Of a DNA stretch of 41,891 nucleotides, positions 22,379 through 31,039 are shown piece after piece. The position numbers and the translations under genes are program-made. The stretch is from Mycobacterium intermedium (GTDB lineage Bacteria > Actinomycetota > Actinomycetes > Mycobacteriales > Mycobacteriaceae). The stretch lies in assembly GCF_002086275.1 (NCBI RefSeq), contig NZ_MVHT01000059.1, positions 1 through 41,891 on the forward strand. The letters run 5' to 3'. Under the pieces are notes generated by a model. That model was not told the DNA's origin and searched no databases. It saw only the letters and a program-made list of their open reading frames with translations. Position 1 is the stretch's first letter. Each line of letters begins with the position of its first letter.

Positions 22379-24556
22379 TCAAGGCGTTTGCAGAGCACGG
22401 TCCACCAGCGCCCCGATGGCGGGCGCCAGCAGCCGCGAGTATCCGGTCGTCACGTGGTTGTCGTCGCGGAACACCAGCGAGTTGCCGACGATCACCGGGC
22501 AGCGCTCCGGCGTGCAGAACAGGTCGGTCAGGTCGGCATACTGGCCCCCGCCGGCCTCAGTCGCCGCCCGCTCCGCGGCAATACCGTCGCCGTTGACGGC
22601 GACGGCTCGGGACGGTGCGCAGGCGCCGGCGTCGTCCAGGTGCGCGGACAGGCAGGTCGGCACCGACGACTGGGGATCGGGGACGGGTCCCAGCACCAGC
22701 ACTGTCGAACCCATGCCGCGCAGCAGCGACACGGCGCGGGTCAACGCGTCGATCCAGGCGGGGTCGTAGGACGCGAAGCTGAAGTCTTCCTGGTAGCGCC
22801 GGCTCATGCTCAAGATCACCAGCCGCGGCCGCTCCGCCTGTAGCCGGGCCACGATCTGCCCGCGCCACTGTTCGCACTCGGTGTACTTGCGGCCCAGGTA
22901 GGGACTGACGATGGGGATGTCGAGCAGGGGGCAGGTCACTTTGGCCAACGTCTCCAGCCGCCAATGGCGCTGCTCGGCGACCTGCTGCAGGGCCGGGTCC
23001 CACATGGCCGCGTGTGAGTCGCCGAGAAGGGCCACGGTCGGCGACGCGGTGCCCGCCTCCCCGGGCACCGAAGCGCATTCGCTCTGGCCGACGTCGCGCC
23101 AGGACCGCAGGCATCCGTTGACGAACACCGGAGCCTTGTCGCCGGGCGCGCTGGCCAGCGGCGGGTTCAGGTTGGACGGCACGGCGCGCAGCGTCGCGGC
23201 CGCCGCGAGCGCGTCACGCACCTGCGCGAAGGCCTGCCGCACCGCGGCTTCCTGGGGGCTGACGGCTTCCGCATCGGGCGTCGGCGGCAGCGCCAGGATT
23301 CTGGCCTCCGGGGCAGCGGCTCCGTGTCCCACCGGGGCGGGCACGGCCGTCAGCAACACCGCGCACGCACACGCGGCGACGCCCGTGACGGCGCCGGCCA
23401 TGGCCAGGCTGGCCGTTGCCGACTGCCGCAGGGCGGCGGCGAACCGCCCGGGGTTCTCCACGACGTACATGGTGATCACCGCGAGTCCGGCGGACACCGT
23501 CGTCGCGGCCAATCGCCCCGGCAGACCGCCGGGGTCGCCGATGAGCGGCGGCATCAGCAGCAGCACCGGCCAGTGCCAGAGGTACCACGAGTAGGACACC
23601 CGCCCAATCGCCCGCATCACCGGCCGGCACAGCACCCGCCCGACACCCAGGCTGCCGGTGACCGACCCGCCCCCGATCACCAGCGCGGTGCCAAGCACGG
23701 GAAGCAGGGCCGAGGTACCCGGATAGGGCGTGTGCGGTCCCAGTTGGGTGCAGGTCAGCAGGATCAGTGCCAGGCCGCCCCACCCGACGATCGCCGCGGG
23801 GAGCAAGGGCAGGCGGCGCCATTGGCGGATCGAGACGGCCACCAGACCGCCGACGGCCAGTTCCCAGGCCCGGGTGGGTAGCGAGAAGAACGCCCAGGCC
23901 GGCGACGTGCGGGTCCACACCATGGCCGCACCCAGCGACGCGGCCGTCACCACCGTCAGCAGGACGGCGTACGGGGCAGCGCCACCGGAATCCTTGCCGG
24001 CGCGTCGCACCAGCCAGGCGGTGCCGATGATCAGCGCCGGCCACAGCAGATAGAACTGCTCCTCCACGCCCAGCGACCAGTAGTGCTGAAACGGCGACGG
24101 CGGGAGATCGGAGACCAGGTAATCGGTGCCCTGCATGGCGAACCGGTAGTTGCCGACGTACAGGGCGCTGGCGATGCCGTCGACGAACACCCGTCGTGCC
24201 TGCAGCGGCGGCAGCGCGACGGCCGCCGCGATCGCGGTGACCACCGCCACGGTCGCTGCCGCCGGCAGCAGGCGGCGGGCCCGGGCGCCGTAAAAGCGGC
24301 CCAGGGCAACGGTGTCGGTGGTGCTGACCTCACGCCACAGCAACCCGGTGATGAGGAAGCCGGAGATGACGAAGAAGACATCCACGCCGATGTAGCCGCC
24401 GGCGACACCCGGTATGCCCGCGTGGTACGCCACGACGGCTATGACGGCGATGGCGCGCAGGCCCTCAATGTCGGGTCGAAACGAAAGGCGGGGGATGCGC
24501 CGCTCCGCTGCGCGGGGCCGGCGAGACGCGTCCACTTCCGTCAAGACGCCATCCAA
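22379..24556 (-). CDS. Fused acyltransferase-3 / SGNH O-acyltransferase (OatA/OafB-like)
   Basis: Up to 725 residues. Residues 1-370: AT3 membrane domain beginning FRPDIEGLRAIAVIAVVAYHAG, with GVDVFFVISGFLITG and SLGVEEQFYLLWP and about ten membrane helices. Residues 400-480: extracytoplasmic linker. Residues 480-725: SGNH domain with block I LLGDSHAAMW (S514) and block V DDNHVT (D698, H701). Such proteins O-acylate peptidoglycan, LPS or exported glycoconjugates; the target here is unknown. Start is TTG 24554-24556, overlapping the esterase stop by 16 bases, or GTG 24533-24535. M. tuberculosis has similar proteins elsewhere (Rv0111, Rv1254 from memory) but not at this position. Co-transcribed after the Tat-exported esterase. 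Confidence 0.9.
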   Translation of the reverse strand: MDGVLTEVDASRRPRAAERRIPRLSFRPDIEGLRAIAVIAVVAYHAGIPGVAGGYIGVDVFFVISGFLITGLLWREVSTTDTVALGRFYGARARRLLPAAATVAVVTAIAAAVALPPLQARRVFVDGIASALYVGNYRFAMQGTDYLVSDLPPSPFQHYWSLGVEEQFYLLWPALIIGTAWLVRRAGKDSGGAAPYAVLLTVVTAASLGAAMVWTRTSPAWAFFSLPTRAWELAVGGLVAVSIRQWRRLPLLPAAIVGWGGLALILLTCTQLGPHTPYPGTSALLPVLGTALVIGGGSVTGSLGVGRVLCRPVMRAIGRVSYSWYLWHWPVLLLMPPLIGDPGGLPGRLAATTVSAGLAVITMYVVENPGRFAAALRQSATASLAMAGAVTGVAACACAVLLTAVPAPVGHGAAAPEARILALPPTPDAEAVSPQEAAVRQAFAQVRDALAAAATLRAVPSNLNPPLASAPGDKAPVFVNGCLRSWRDVGQSECASVPGEAGTASPTVALLGDSHAAMWDPALQQVAEQRHWRLETLAKVTCPLLDIPIVSPYLGRKYTECEQWRGQIVARLQAERPRLVILSMSRRYQEDFSFASYDPAWIDALTRAVSLLRGMGSTVLVLGPVPDPQSSVPTCLSAHLDDAGACAPSRAVAVNGDGIAAERAATEAGGGQYADLTDLFCTPERCPVIVGNSLVFRDDNHVTTGYSRLLAPAIGALVDRALQTP

Positions 24557-25410
24557 GCGAGCTCGCCGGGCAGCTGTTGCCGCCAGTAGTCCACGTCGTG
24601 TCCGCCGGGGGAGAAGCTGCCCGCCGGCTTCTTCTTCAGCTGGCTGACGAACTGGGTTGAGGAGAAGAAGAAACGGTCGGCCAGGCCGCAGTCGACCCGA
24701 ATGGGGATCTGGTTGAGCACCGGCAACCCGAAGACCGTGTTGCGACTCCAGTCTTCGACGCTGTCGAACGCACCGGGCGCGCTGCCGAGGTAGGACAGGT
24801 AGAGCGCCGGGCTGATCGCGCAGATCCCGGCGGTGCGTTCCGGGCCCAGTCGCGCGCCCAGTAGCAGCGCGCCGTAGCCCCCCATCGACCAGCCCATGAA
24901 GCCGACCCGCGAGGTGTCCATGCCCATCGAGGCGAGCATCGGCAGCAGTTCCTCGAGAACCATGGTGCCGGAATCTGTGCCATCCGCTCGCCGGTGCCAG
25001 TACGAGCTGGGCCCCCCGTCGACCCCGACCACGGCGAACGGCGGCTTGCCGGAATGGACCAGTTGGGCCAGCGCCTCTTCGACGCCGACGTCGAGCATCA
25101 TGTTCGCGTCGCCGTCCTTGCCGTGCAGGGCGATCACCGGCCGCAGCATCTTGGTCTGGCCCGGCGGCATGACGATTACCCAGTTGGTCTTGACACCGCC
25201 GCGGGCTGCCGAGACGAACGAGCCCGTCATCTTGGTGGGCAGGGTGCTGCCGGCACTCGGCGGTTCGAACGGCACGGGAGCCTGCGGCGCCGCTAACGGC
25301 TTCATCGGATCGAGCAGTGCACTGAGCGCGAACACGCCTGCGGCTCCTGCGCTGGCGCCGGCGGCCATACGCAACACGGAACGCCGATTCAGCTCAGCCA
25401 CGAAGAGCAT
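24541..25410 (-). CDS. Tat-exported alpha/beta-hydrolase (esterase D/mycolyltransferase-like), Rv0519c-like
   Basis: 289 residues from ATG 25408-25410, or 305 from an upstream start near 25458; no strong ribosome-binding site marks either. A twin-arginine signal (NRRSVLRMAAGASAGAAGV, RR at 9-10) implies folded export. The alpha/beta-hydrolase nucleophile elbow is GWSMGGYG (S175), with an acid and His in VDCGLADRFF and SPGGHDVDYW. Antigen-85-like esterases share this fold and elbow, so it may act on envelope esters. Downstream, the AT3-SGNH gene overlaps its stop by 16 bases: a two-gene operon pairing an esterase with an acyltransferase, which could set and remove acyl groups on the same substrate (inference). 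Confidence 0.83.
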   Translation of the reverse strand: MLFVAELNRRSVLRMAAGASAGAAGVFALSALLDPMKPLAAPQAPVPFEPPSAGSTLPTKMTGSFVSAARGGVKTNWVIVMPPGQTKMLRPVIALHGKDGDANMMLDVGVEEALAQLVHSGKPPFAVVGVDGGPSSYWHRRADGTDSGTMVLEELLPMLASMGMDTSRVGFMGWSMGGYGALLLGARLGPERTAGICAISPALYLSYLGSAPGAFDSVEDWSRNTVFGLPVLNQIPIRVDCGLADRFFFSSTQFVSQLKKKPAGSFSPGGHDVDYWRQQLPGELAWMAS

Positions 25411-25510
25411 TTTGCCGCGCTGACAGTCTTTTTCGCGTCGAGCCACGCCGGATCGCAAGGCACCCGTGATGGCGGCGTGATTTCCTGCTGGTTAGGGGGA
25501 TGCGATTTGT

Positions 25511-25525
25511 CAGGTTGCAAACCTG
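25511..25525. promoter_or_regulatory. Palindrome upstream of ssuD
   Basis: CAGGTT-GCA-AACCTG has perfect 6-bp arms and lies 35 bases before the preferred ssuD ATG. If ssuD starts at 25500 it would be inside the coding region, which makes that start less likely. A plausible operator. Confidence 0.4.
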
Positions 25526-25559
25526 GTCCGACGGATTGCGGTCACTCACGATGGGGGGC

Positions 25560-26702
25560 ATGAACCTGGCTTTTCACTGGTTTCTGCCGACCTACGGGGA
25601 TTCGCGCAATTTGGTCGCGGGTGGGCACGGGACCTCGATGCACGGCGACCGGCCTGCGAACCTGAAGTACCTGCGTCAGTTGTGCGCGGCCGCCGAGACC
25701 AACGGATTCGAGGCGGTGCTCACCCCCACCGGCTTGTGGTGCGAGGATGCGTGGCTGACGACGGCGATGCTGGTCGAGGACACCCAGACGCTGAAGTTTC
25801 TGATTGCGTTTCGGCCTGGCCTGATCAGCCCGACCTTGGCCGCGCAGATGGCCGGGACCTTCCAACGCCATTCGGGTGGTCGACTGCTGCTCAATGTCGT
25901 CACCGGCGGCGAACCCCACGAGCAGCGCGCGTACGGGGACTATCTGGACAAGGAACAACGCTACGCCCGCACCGCCGAGTTCTTGCATGTCGTGCGGCAG
26001 CTCTGGGTCTCACGTGAACCGGTGACGTTCGCCGGCAACCACATCCGGGTCGAGGACGCGCTCCTGAACAACCCGCCCGACCCGCTGCCCCCGGTGTTCT
26101 TCGGCGGATCGTCGGAGCCCGCGGGACCGGTCGCGGCCGCGTACTCCGACGTCTATCTGACGTGGGGCGAACCGCTGGCGGCGGTGGGGGAGAAACTCAG
26201 CTGGATACGGGGACTGGCCGCCGATCGTGGCCGAGTTCTGCAGTACGGCTTGCGGATTCACGTCATCAGCCGCGACACCGCCGCCGCGGCGTGGGCAGAG
26301 GCGGACCGGCTGCTGGCGGCCGTCGATCCAGCGGACGTCGAGCGGGTGCAAGCCAGCCTGGTGCGTAGCGAATCCGAAGGGCAGCGGCGGATGCTGGAGT
26401 TGCATGGTGGCAGTCGGGACCGGTTGCTGCTCGCACCCAATCTGTGGGCGGGCGTGGGTCTGGTGCGTGCCGGGGCGGGCACCGCTTTGGTCGGGTCGCA
26501 TGCCGAGGTTGCCGACCGGCTGATGGAGTACGCCGGGTTGGGCATCACCCACTTCGTGTTGTCCGGGTATCCGCATCTTGAAGAGGCCTATTGGTTTGGC
26601 GAAGGTGTCTTGCCGCTACTGGAACGCCGCGGGGTGTGGCGCCGCCCCGGCAGTACGGCGCAACCGCCGTCGGCGCCGTACCAGGTCGCTGCGGCGCAAT
26701 AG
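25560..26702 (+). CDS. ssuD: FMNH2-dependent alkanesulfonate monooxygenase
   Basis: 380 residues from ATG 25560, which gives the family N-terminus (LAFHWFLPTYGDSR); in-frame ATGs at 25500 and 25551 are alternatives. Luciferase-like TIM barrel with SsuD hallmarks: PTGLWCEDAW, FRPGLISPTLAAQMA, LLLNVVTGGEPHEQ, FFGGSSEPAG, LTWGEPLAAVGEK, and NLWAGVGLVRAGAGTALVG near the C-terminus. It cleaves alkanesulfonates to sulfite and aldehyde with FMNH2 and O2, releasing sulfur during starvation. No ssuE flavin reductase or ssuABC transporter lies nearby, so it depends on a remote partner. Not found at this position in M. tuberculosis. Divergent from the Rv0519c-like gene, with a possible operator upstream. 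Confidence 0.92.
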   Translation: MNLAFHWFLPTYGDSRNLVAGGHGTSMHGDRPANLKYLRQLCAAAETNGFEAVLTPTGLWCEDAWLTTAMLVEDTQTLKFLIAFRPGLISPTLAAQMAGTFQRHSGGRLLLNVVTGGEPHEQRAYGDYLDKEQRYARTAEFLHVVRQLWVSREPVTFAGNHIRVEDALLNNPPDPLPPVFFGGSSEPAGPVAAAYSDVYLTWGEPLAAVGEKLSWIRGLAADRGRVLQYGLRIHVISRDTAAAAWAEADRLLAAVDPADVERVQASLVRSESEGQRRMLELHGGSRDRLLLAPNLWAGVGLVRAGAGTALVGSHAEVADRLMEYAGLGITHFVLSGYPHLEEAYWFGEGVLPLLERRGVWRRPGSTAQPPSAPYQVAAAQ

Positions 26703-26727
26703 CTTTGGCCCAAGCTGCTAGCGTCCG

Positions 26728-28113
26728 GTGATGCGGATCGACGGCGGGGCAGGCCAGGGGGGCTCCGAGCGACTGCGCCCGGGACTTTCCCAACGGCAGC
26801 TCGGCATGATCGCCATCGGCGGCGTCATCGGCGCGGGACTGTTCGTCGGTTCGGGTGTGGTGATTCAGGAGACCGGGCCGGCGGCATTCCTCACCTACGC
26901 AATCTGCGGCCTGCTCATCGTCCTGGTGATGCGGATGCTGGGCGAGATGGCGACCGCGAATCCGTCGACCGGATCTTTCGCCGACTACGCGACCAAGGCG
27001 TTGGGACCCTGGGCCGGGTTTTCGGTCGGCTGGCTGTATTGGTACTTCTGGGTCATCGTGGTCGGCTTCGAAGCGGTCGCCGGCGCGAAAGTCCTCAACT
27101 ATTGGTTCAATGCGCCGCTGTGGCTGTTGTCGTTGTTCCTGATGGTGCTGATGACCGCGACCAACCTGTTTTCGGTGTCCTCGTTCGGCGAGTTCGAATT
27201 CTGGTTCGCCGGAATCAAAGTCGCCGTCATCGTGATCTTTCTCGCCGTGGGTGCGGTGTTCGCACTTGGCCTGGTGCCCGGCCATCCCCGGGATTTCTCC
27301 AACCTGCACTCGCAGGGCGGATTTTTCCCGCACGGTGTGGGCGCCGTCTTCGCCGCAATCGTGGTGGTGATCTTCTCCATGGTCGGCGCCGAAGTCGTCA
27401 CGATTGCCGCCGCCGAGAGTCGCGACCCCGAGCGCGCCATCGCGCGGGCGACGAGGTCCGTGGTCGCCCGCATCGTGATCTTTTTCGTCGGATCGGTCTT
27501 CTTGCTCGTCGTGCTCATGCCCTGGAACTCGGTGGAACTCGGGGCGTCGCCCTACGTGGCCGCCCTCAAGCGCCTGGGTCTGCCCGGCGCGGATCAGATC
27601 ATGAATGCGGTGGTGCTCACCGCGGTGTTGTCGTGTTTGAACTCGGGGCTGTACACGGCGTCGCGCATGTTGTTCGTGCTTGCCGCCCGCAAGGAGGCGC
27701 CGGCCCGGTTGGTCAAGCTCAGCCGGCGCGGGGTTCCGGCGACTGCGATCCTGTTCTCGTCGGTGGTTGGCTTTCTGTGTGTGCTCATGGCGTGGCTGTC
27801 CCCCCGCACCGTGTTTCTCTTCCTGCTCAATTCGTCGGGTGCGGTCATCCTGTTCGTCTACCTGCTCATCGCGCTGTCGCAGATTGTGCTGCGTCGCAGG
27901 GTGTCTGCGGAAAAGCTCCGGGTGAAGATGTGGTTGTTTCCGACGTTGTCCATCGCCACTGTGCTGGGAATCGTCGCCGTGCTGGTGCAAATGGGGTTCG
28001 ACGTCGACACCCGCAGCCAGTTGTGGCTGAGTCTGTTGTCGTGGGTGGTGGTCGTCGCGCTGTACCTCGTCACCAAGGTGATCAATCGCGGGACCAAGGC
28101 CGAATTGGCGTGA
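26728..28113 (+). CDS. gabP: APC-family amino acid permease (GabP-like, Rv0522)
   Basis: 461 residues; GTG 26728 followed directly by ATG 26731, either may be used. Twelve predicted membrane helices. The APC signature in helix 1 is IAIGGVIGAGLFVGSG, and helix 6 contains FSMVGAEVVTIAAAESRDPERA, typical of the AAT subgroup (GabP, AnsP, CycA). Substrate is a neutral amino acid or GABA; the name follows the M. tuberculosis annotation and is not proof. Its TGA stop abuts the stop of the PanE-family gene on the other strand with no gap (TGATCA). Confidence 0.9.
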   Translation: MMRIDGGAGQGGSERLRPGLSQRQLGMIAIGGVIGAGLFVGSGVVIQETGPAAFLTYAICGLLIVLVMRMLGEMATANPSTGSFADYATKALGPWAGFSVGWLYWYFWVIVVGFEAVAGAKVLNYWFNAPLWLLSLFLMVLMTATNLFSVSSFGEFEFWFAGIKVAVIVIFLAVGAVFALGLVPGHPRDFSNLHSQGGFFPHGVGAVFAAIVVVIFSMVGAEVVTIAAAESRDPERAIARATRSVVARIVIFFVGSVFLLVVLMPWNSVELGASPYVAALKRLGLPGADQIMNAVVLTAVLSCLNSGLYTASRMLFVLAARKEAPARLVKLSRRGVPATAILFSSVVGFLCVLMAWLSPRTVFLFLLNSSGAVILFVYLLIALSQIVLRRRVSAEKLRVKMWLFPTLSIATVLGIVAVLVQMGFDVDTRSQLWLSLLSWVVVVALYLVTKVINRGTKAELA

Positions 28114-29037
28114 TCAGCCGCTTTGCCAACGCTTTTCGATCGCCTTGACCAGTGCGGTCAGGGTCGCGTTCACCGGCGCATCAACCCCGACCCGCGCTCC
28201 CTGCCGCGGGATTGCCCCGTTGATGACATCGATCTCGCTGACCCGGCGCGCCTCGTGGTCGAGCAGCGCGGAAGGCTTTGCATTGGGCATCCCGGCGCCG
28301 AACGCGCGCACGTGGGCGACGGGATCGCTGACGGCAACCGCGATTCCGGACGCCCGGGCCACCGCGAATGCCTCCGTCGCCGCGGCCCGACTGACCGGGC
28401 CCATGTCCGCGTCGTCCATCACCTGCCCAACGGTCATCCCCGTCAACGCGCACGGCCCGCTGTAGGCCACGTTGCAGATCAGCTTCTCCCACTGCATGGC
28501 GGCGATGTCGGTGACCGCGGCGGCGTCGAAGCCGGCGTCGGCCCACACCCGCGCGATCGCCTCGACCGTTTTGTAGGGCAGCGATGAATATGCACCAAAA
28601 CGCATGGCGCGCATGGCGTTATGACGCACATGCCCCGGAGCGACCTGCGCCGCGCCGAATCCGCTGGCGATCCCGACCGCAAGCCGTCCGTCACCGACGA
28701 TGCCCGCAACCGTCTCGGCCGACCCCAGGCCGTTCTGGATCGTCAGCACCGGCGTGTCCGCGCCCAACAGCGGAAGCGCCTGCTGCGCACCGGCTGTCAC
28801 GTCGGCGGCCTTGACCGCGATCACCACCAGGTCCATCGCTTCGGTGGGGGCGGTGGTGCTGGCCCGCAACGACACCGTCTGGTCGTAGTCTGGTCCGGTG
28901 ACCCGGAGCCCATGTGCGGCGATCTGGTCGATGCTGGGCTGGTGGCGGTCAATGGCCAGAACGTCGTTACCCGCGGCGGCGAGTTTGGCCGCGTACACTG
29001 AACCCATTGCGCCACAACCGATTATCGCGATCTTCAT
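28114..29037 (-). CDS. Ketopantoate reductase (PanE/ApbA) family oxidoreductase
   Basis: 307 residues; ATG with AGGAG six bases upstream. NADP-binding GxGxxG motif at the N-terminus (IAIIGCGAMGSVYAAKL), then VVIAVKAADV, QNGLG (N102), the catalytic lysine K185 in QWEKLICNVAYSG, and the C-terminal SALLDHEARRVSEID with S256 and E268. All key ketopantoate-reductase residues are present. It may make pantoate for CoA, but genomes often carry PanE paralogues for other 2-oxo acids, and its operon with a tartrate-dehydratase-like enzyme suggests a 2-oxo acid substrate of that pathway. Nine bases downstream of the dehydratase gene. Confidence 0.88.
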   Translation of the reverse strand: MKIAIIGCGAMGSVYAAKLAAAGNDVLAIDRHQPSIDQIAAHGLRVTGPDYDQTVSLRASTTAPTEAMDLVVIAVKAADVTAGAQQALPLLGADTPVLTIQNGLGSAETVAGIVGDGRLAVGIASGFGAAQVAPGHVRHNAMRAMRFGAYSSLPYKTVEAIARVWADAGFDAAAVTDIAAMQWEKLICNVAYSGPCALTGMTVGQVMDDADMGPVSRAAATEAFAVARASGIAVAVSDPVAHVRAFGAGMPNAKPSALLDHEARRVSEIDVINGAIPRQGARVGVDAPVNATLTALVKAIEKRWQSG

Positions 29038-29046
29038 GCAGTGCTC

Positions 29047-30222
29047 CTAGATAAGGTCAGTGATCAGCTCGGCGAGGCCGGCCTTCTGCTCCAGGCCGAA
29101 GCCTGGAGCGTCCGTCGGCGTGATCGTGCCCTCGTGTAGCGCGCAGCCGGCGGAGTAGCCGCCGAACGGCTGGAAAACTCCGGGATAAGACTCGCATCCA
29201 CCCAGGCCCAGCCCGGCGGCGATGTGCAGATTGATCAGGTGGCCGCCGTGGGGGAAGGCGAACCGCCGATCAAAGCCATGTGTCTCGAGCACATCGAGCA
29301 TCCGCACGTACTCGGTCAGGCCGTAGCTCAGGCCCGCGTCCATCTGGAAGATGTCGCGCTCCGGCCGCATGCCGCCGTACCTGACCAGATTGGTCACGTC
29401 GGGCACCGAGAACAGGTTTTCCCCCGTGGCGACGGCGCCGTCGTAGCACGCGGTCACCGCCCGGTTGCACTCGAAATCCAGCGGATCTCCGGGCTCTTCG
29501 TACCAGCGCAACCCGTAGGGCGCCAAAGCCGCCGCCCAGTCCGTCGCCGCGGCGCGGTCGAACCTGCCGTTGGCGTCCACGGCGACCCGGCGTCCGTCGC
29601 CGACGGTGTCGATGACGGCCTCGACCCGGGCCAAGTCGTCGCGCATCGGCGCGCCGCCGATCTTCATCTTCACCGCGTCATAACCGAGGTCGAGGTAGCC
29701 GCGCATCTCGTCGCGCAGGGCGGCCACGCTGCCGGCAGTGCTCCCGCCGTAGTAGTAGCCGCCCGCGGCATAGACCGGGACCTGCGGAGCAGAGTTCCGT
29801 CCGAAACGACGAGCGATGGTCGCGTATGCGGGTTCGTCTGCGAGTTTGGCCGCGAGATCCCAGCAGGCCAGTTCCAGGGCTGCGGCGGCCGCGGCGCGGT
29901 CGCCGTGCCCGCCGGGCTTCTCGTCGCGCAGGGCGCACGCCAGGACGGCGGCCGGGTCAATTCCGCCGGACTCGTCCAGCAGCGCGTCCGGGGCCGCGTT
30001 CAGTACGCGGGGGATCATCCGGTCGCGCAGGATCCCGCTTTGCGCGAACCGGCCGATGGAGTCGAACGCCACCCCGACGACGGGCTTGCCGTTTCGGTGC
30101 TCGTCGGTGATCAGGGCAACCAGCGAGACCGTATGGCTGCTGAAGTTGACCAGCGCGTTGGCCGGGCCCTTTCCGCCGTGATCAAGTCCGACCGCGCGCT
30201 CGACGATCCCGGTAATCCGCAT
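29047..30222 (-). CDS. tarD: Enolase-superfamily dehydratase, probable D(-)-tartrate dehydratase
   Basis: 391 residues. The mandelate-racemase/MLE barrel is complete: catalytic KMK (K185-K187) in DAVKMKIGGAP, metal ligands D216 (AVDANGRF), E242 (WYEEPGDP) and E268 (ATGENL), and a catalytic His (H325) in FAFPHGGH. Long stretches (NEKPGGHG-type, VYAAGGYYYGG, LRYGGMRP-type, AAGLGLGGCESYPGVFQPFGGY) strongly resemble the characterised Bradyrhizobium D-tartrate dehydratase, which turns D-tartrate into oxaloacetate. The similarity is from memory; a related sugar-acid substrate is possible. It sits four bases after a Ddn-like gene and nine before the PanE-family gene. Not present at this locus in M. 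tuberculosis. Confidence 0.82.
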   Translation of the reverse strand: MRITGIVERAVGLDHGGKGPANALVNFSSHTVSLVALITDEHRNGKPVVGVAFDSIGRFAQSGILRDRMIPRVLNAAPDALLDESGGIDPAAVLACALRDEKPGGHGDRAAAAAALELACWDLAAKLADEPAYATIARRFGRNSAPQVPVYAAGGYYYGGSTAGSVAALRDEMRGYLDLGYDAVKMKIGGAPMRDDLARVEAVIDTVGDGRRVAVDANGRFDRAAATDWAAALAPYGLRWYEEPGDPLDFECNRAVTACYDGAVATGENLFSVPDVTNLVRYGGMRPERDIFQMDAGLSYGLTEYVRMLDVLETHGFDRRFAFPHGGHLINLHIAAGLGLGGCESYPGVFQPFGGYSAGCALHEGTITPTDAPGFGLEQKAGLAELITDLI

Positions 30223-30226
30223 GGTC

Positions 30227-30622
30227 TCAGGACGTCTTGGTGAGCAGCACCACTTCCTCGAACGGCAGGTTCTTGAAAATGGGTCCCCAGATGCCGTGCA
30301 CGTACTGCGACGCTTCGGCTTTGGTGACTACCCGCGGGTCGGCAACGCCGAATGTTTTCGTGTTGCGTTGCACCTGCCCGCCGCCGGCGGCCTTGAGGTT
30401 CTTCAGCCAGTCCCGGTCGGGGCCGTAGGCCAGCGGGATCGCGATTCCCACGCGGCCGTCGACGGTGGTGTAGAAGGCATTGACCGGGGTGCGGTACTTC
30501 TTGCCCGAGCGCCGTCCGACATGCTCGACGATCGCAAACGGCGGTAGCCAACCTGCCCACATCCGCTGGATGGGGTTGGTGACGTGGCGGTTGAATCTGG
30601 CGAGTCGTTGCGGAAATTGCAT
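30227..30622 (-). CDS. Deazaflavin (F420)-dependent nitroreductase-family protein, Ddn-like (copy 2)
   Basis: 131 residues. Split-barrel F420-binding family (DUF385) with VGRRSGKKYRTPVNAFY and YGPDRDWLKNLKAAGGGQVQR, the usual cofactor phosphate-binding and fold motifs; substrates include quinones and other redox compounds. It is a close tandem paralogue of the upstream gene at 30640-31035 (same length, same motif order), 17 bases away. M. tuberculosis has one gene here (Rv0523c). Its stop is four bases before the start of tarD. Confidence 0.85.
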   Translation of the reverse strand: MQFPQRLARFNRHVTNPIQRMWAGWLPPFAIVEHVGRRSGKKYRTPVNAFYTTVDGRVGIAIPLAYGPDRDWLKNLKAAGGGQVQRNTKTFGVADPRVVTKAEASQYVHGIWGPIFKNLPFEEVVLLTKTS

Positions 30623-30639
30623 GCGTTCACTCTTACATC

Positions 30640-31035
30640 TCAGGAGTTTCGCGTCAGCAGCACCGCTTCCTCAAACGGGAGAACGGAGAAAACCCGCCGC
30701 ACCGGGCCCGTCACGTATTGCGCCGCCTGTGCCTTGGTCATCACTTGGGGGTTGCCGACGCCGAAGGTCTTCCCGTGGCGCTGCAAGTTCGCCCCGCCCG
30801 CCGCCTTCAGATTTTTCAGCCAGTCGCGGTTGGGGCCGTAAGTCAGCATGATCGCCACCGCGGGTTGTCCGTCGACTTGCGCGCTGAACACGATGAGCGG
30901 CGTGCGGTAGGGCTTGCCGGATCGGCGACCGACATGCAAGAGGATGCCGTGCAACGGGATCCACCCCGCCCACAGGCGCTGCACGGGGTTGGTGACGTAT
31001 TTGTTGAACCGGGCCAGCCATTGGGGAAGTCGCAT
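30640..31035 (-). CDS. Deazaflavin (F420)-dependent nitroreductase-family protein, Ddn-like (copy 1)
   Basis: 131 residues, with VGRRSGKPYRTPLIVFS, YGPNRDWLKNLKAAGGANLQR and FGVGNPQVMTKAQAAQY matching copy 2 almost position for position; the two differ most in the region after the RTP motif and near the C-terminus, which could alter substrate choice. First clear gene of the - strand operon, starting four bases after the 45-codon ORF. Cofactor F420 is common in mycobacteria. Confidence 0.85.
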   Translation of the reverse strand: MRLPQWLARFNKYVTNPVQRLWAGWIPLHGILLHVGRRSGKPYRTPLIVFSAQVDGQPAVAIMLTYGPNRDWLKNLKAAGGANLQRHGKTFGVGNPQVMTKAQAAQYVTGPVRRVFSVLPFEEAVLLTRNS

Positions 31036-31039
31036 GTCT

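Noticed and set aside
26545..27990. 481-codon minus-strand frame opposite the permease gene
   Set aside because: Composition (Asp/His/Gln/Arg repeats) is the antisense image of hydrophobic membrane helices.
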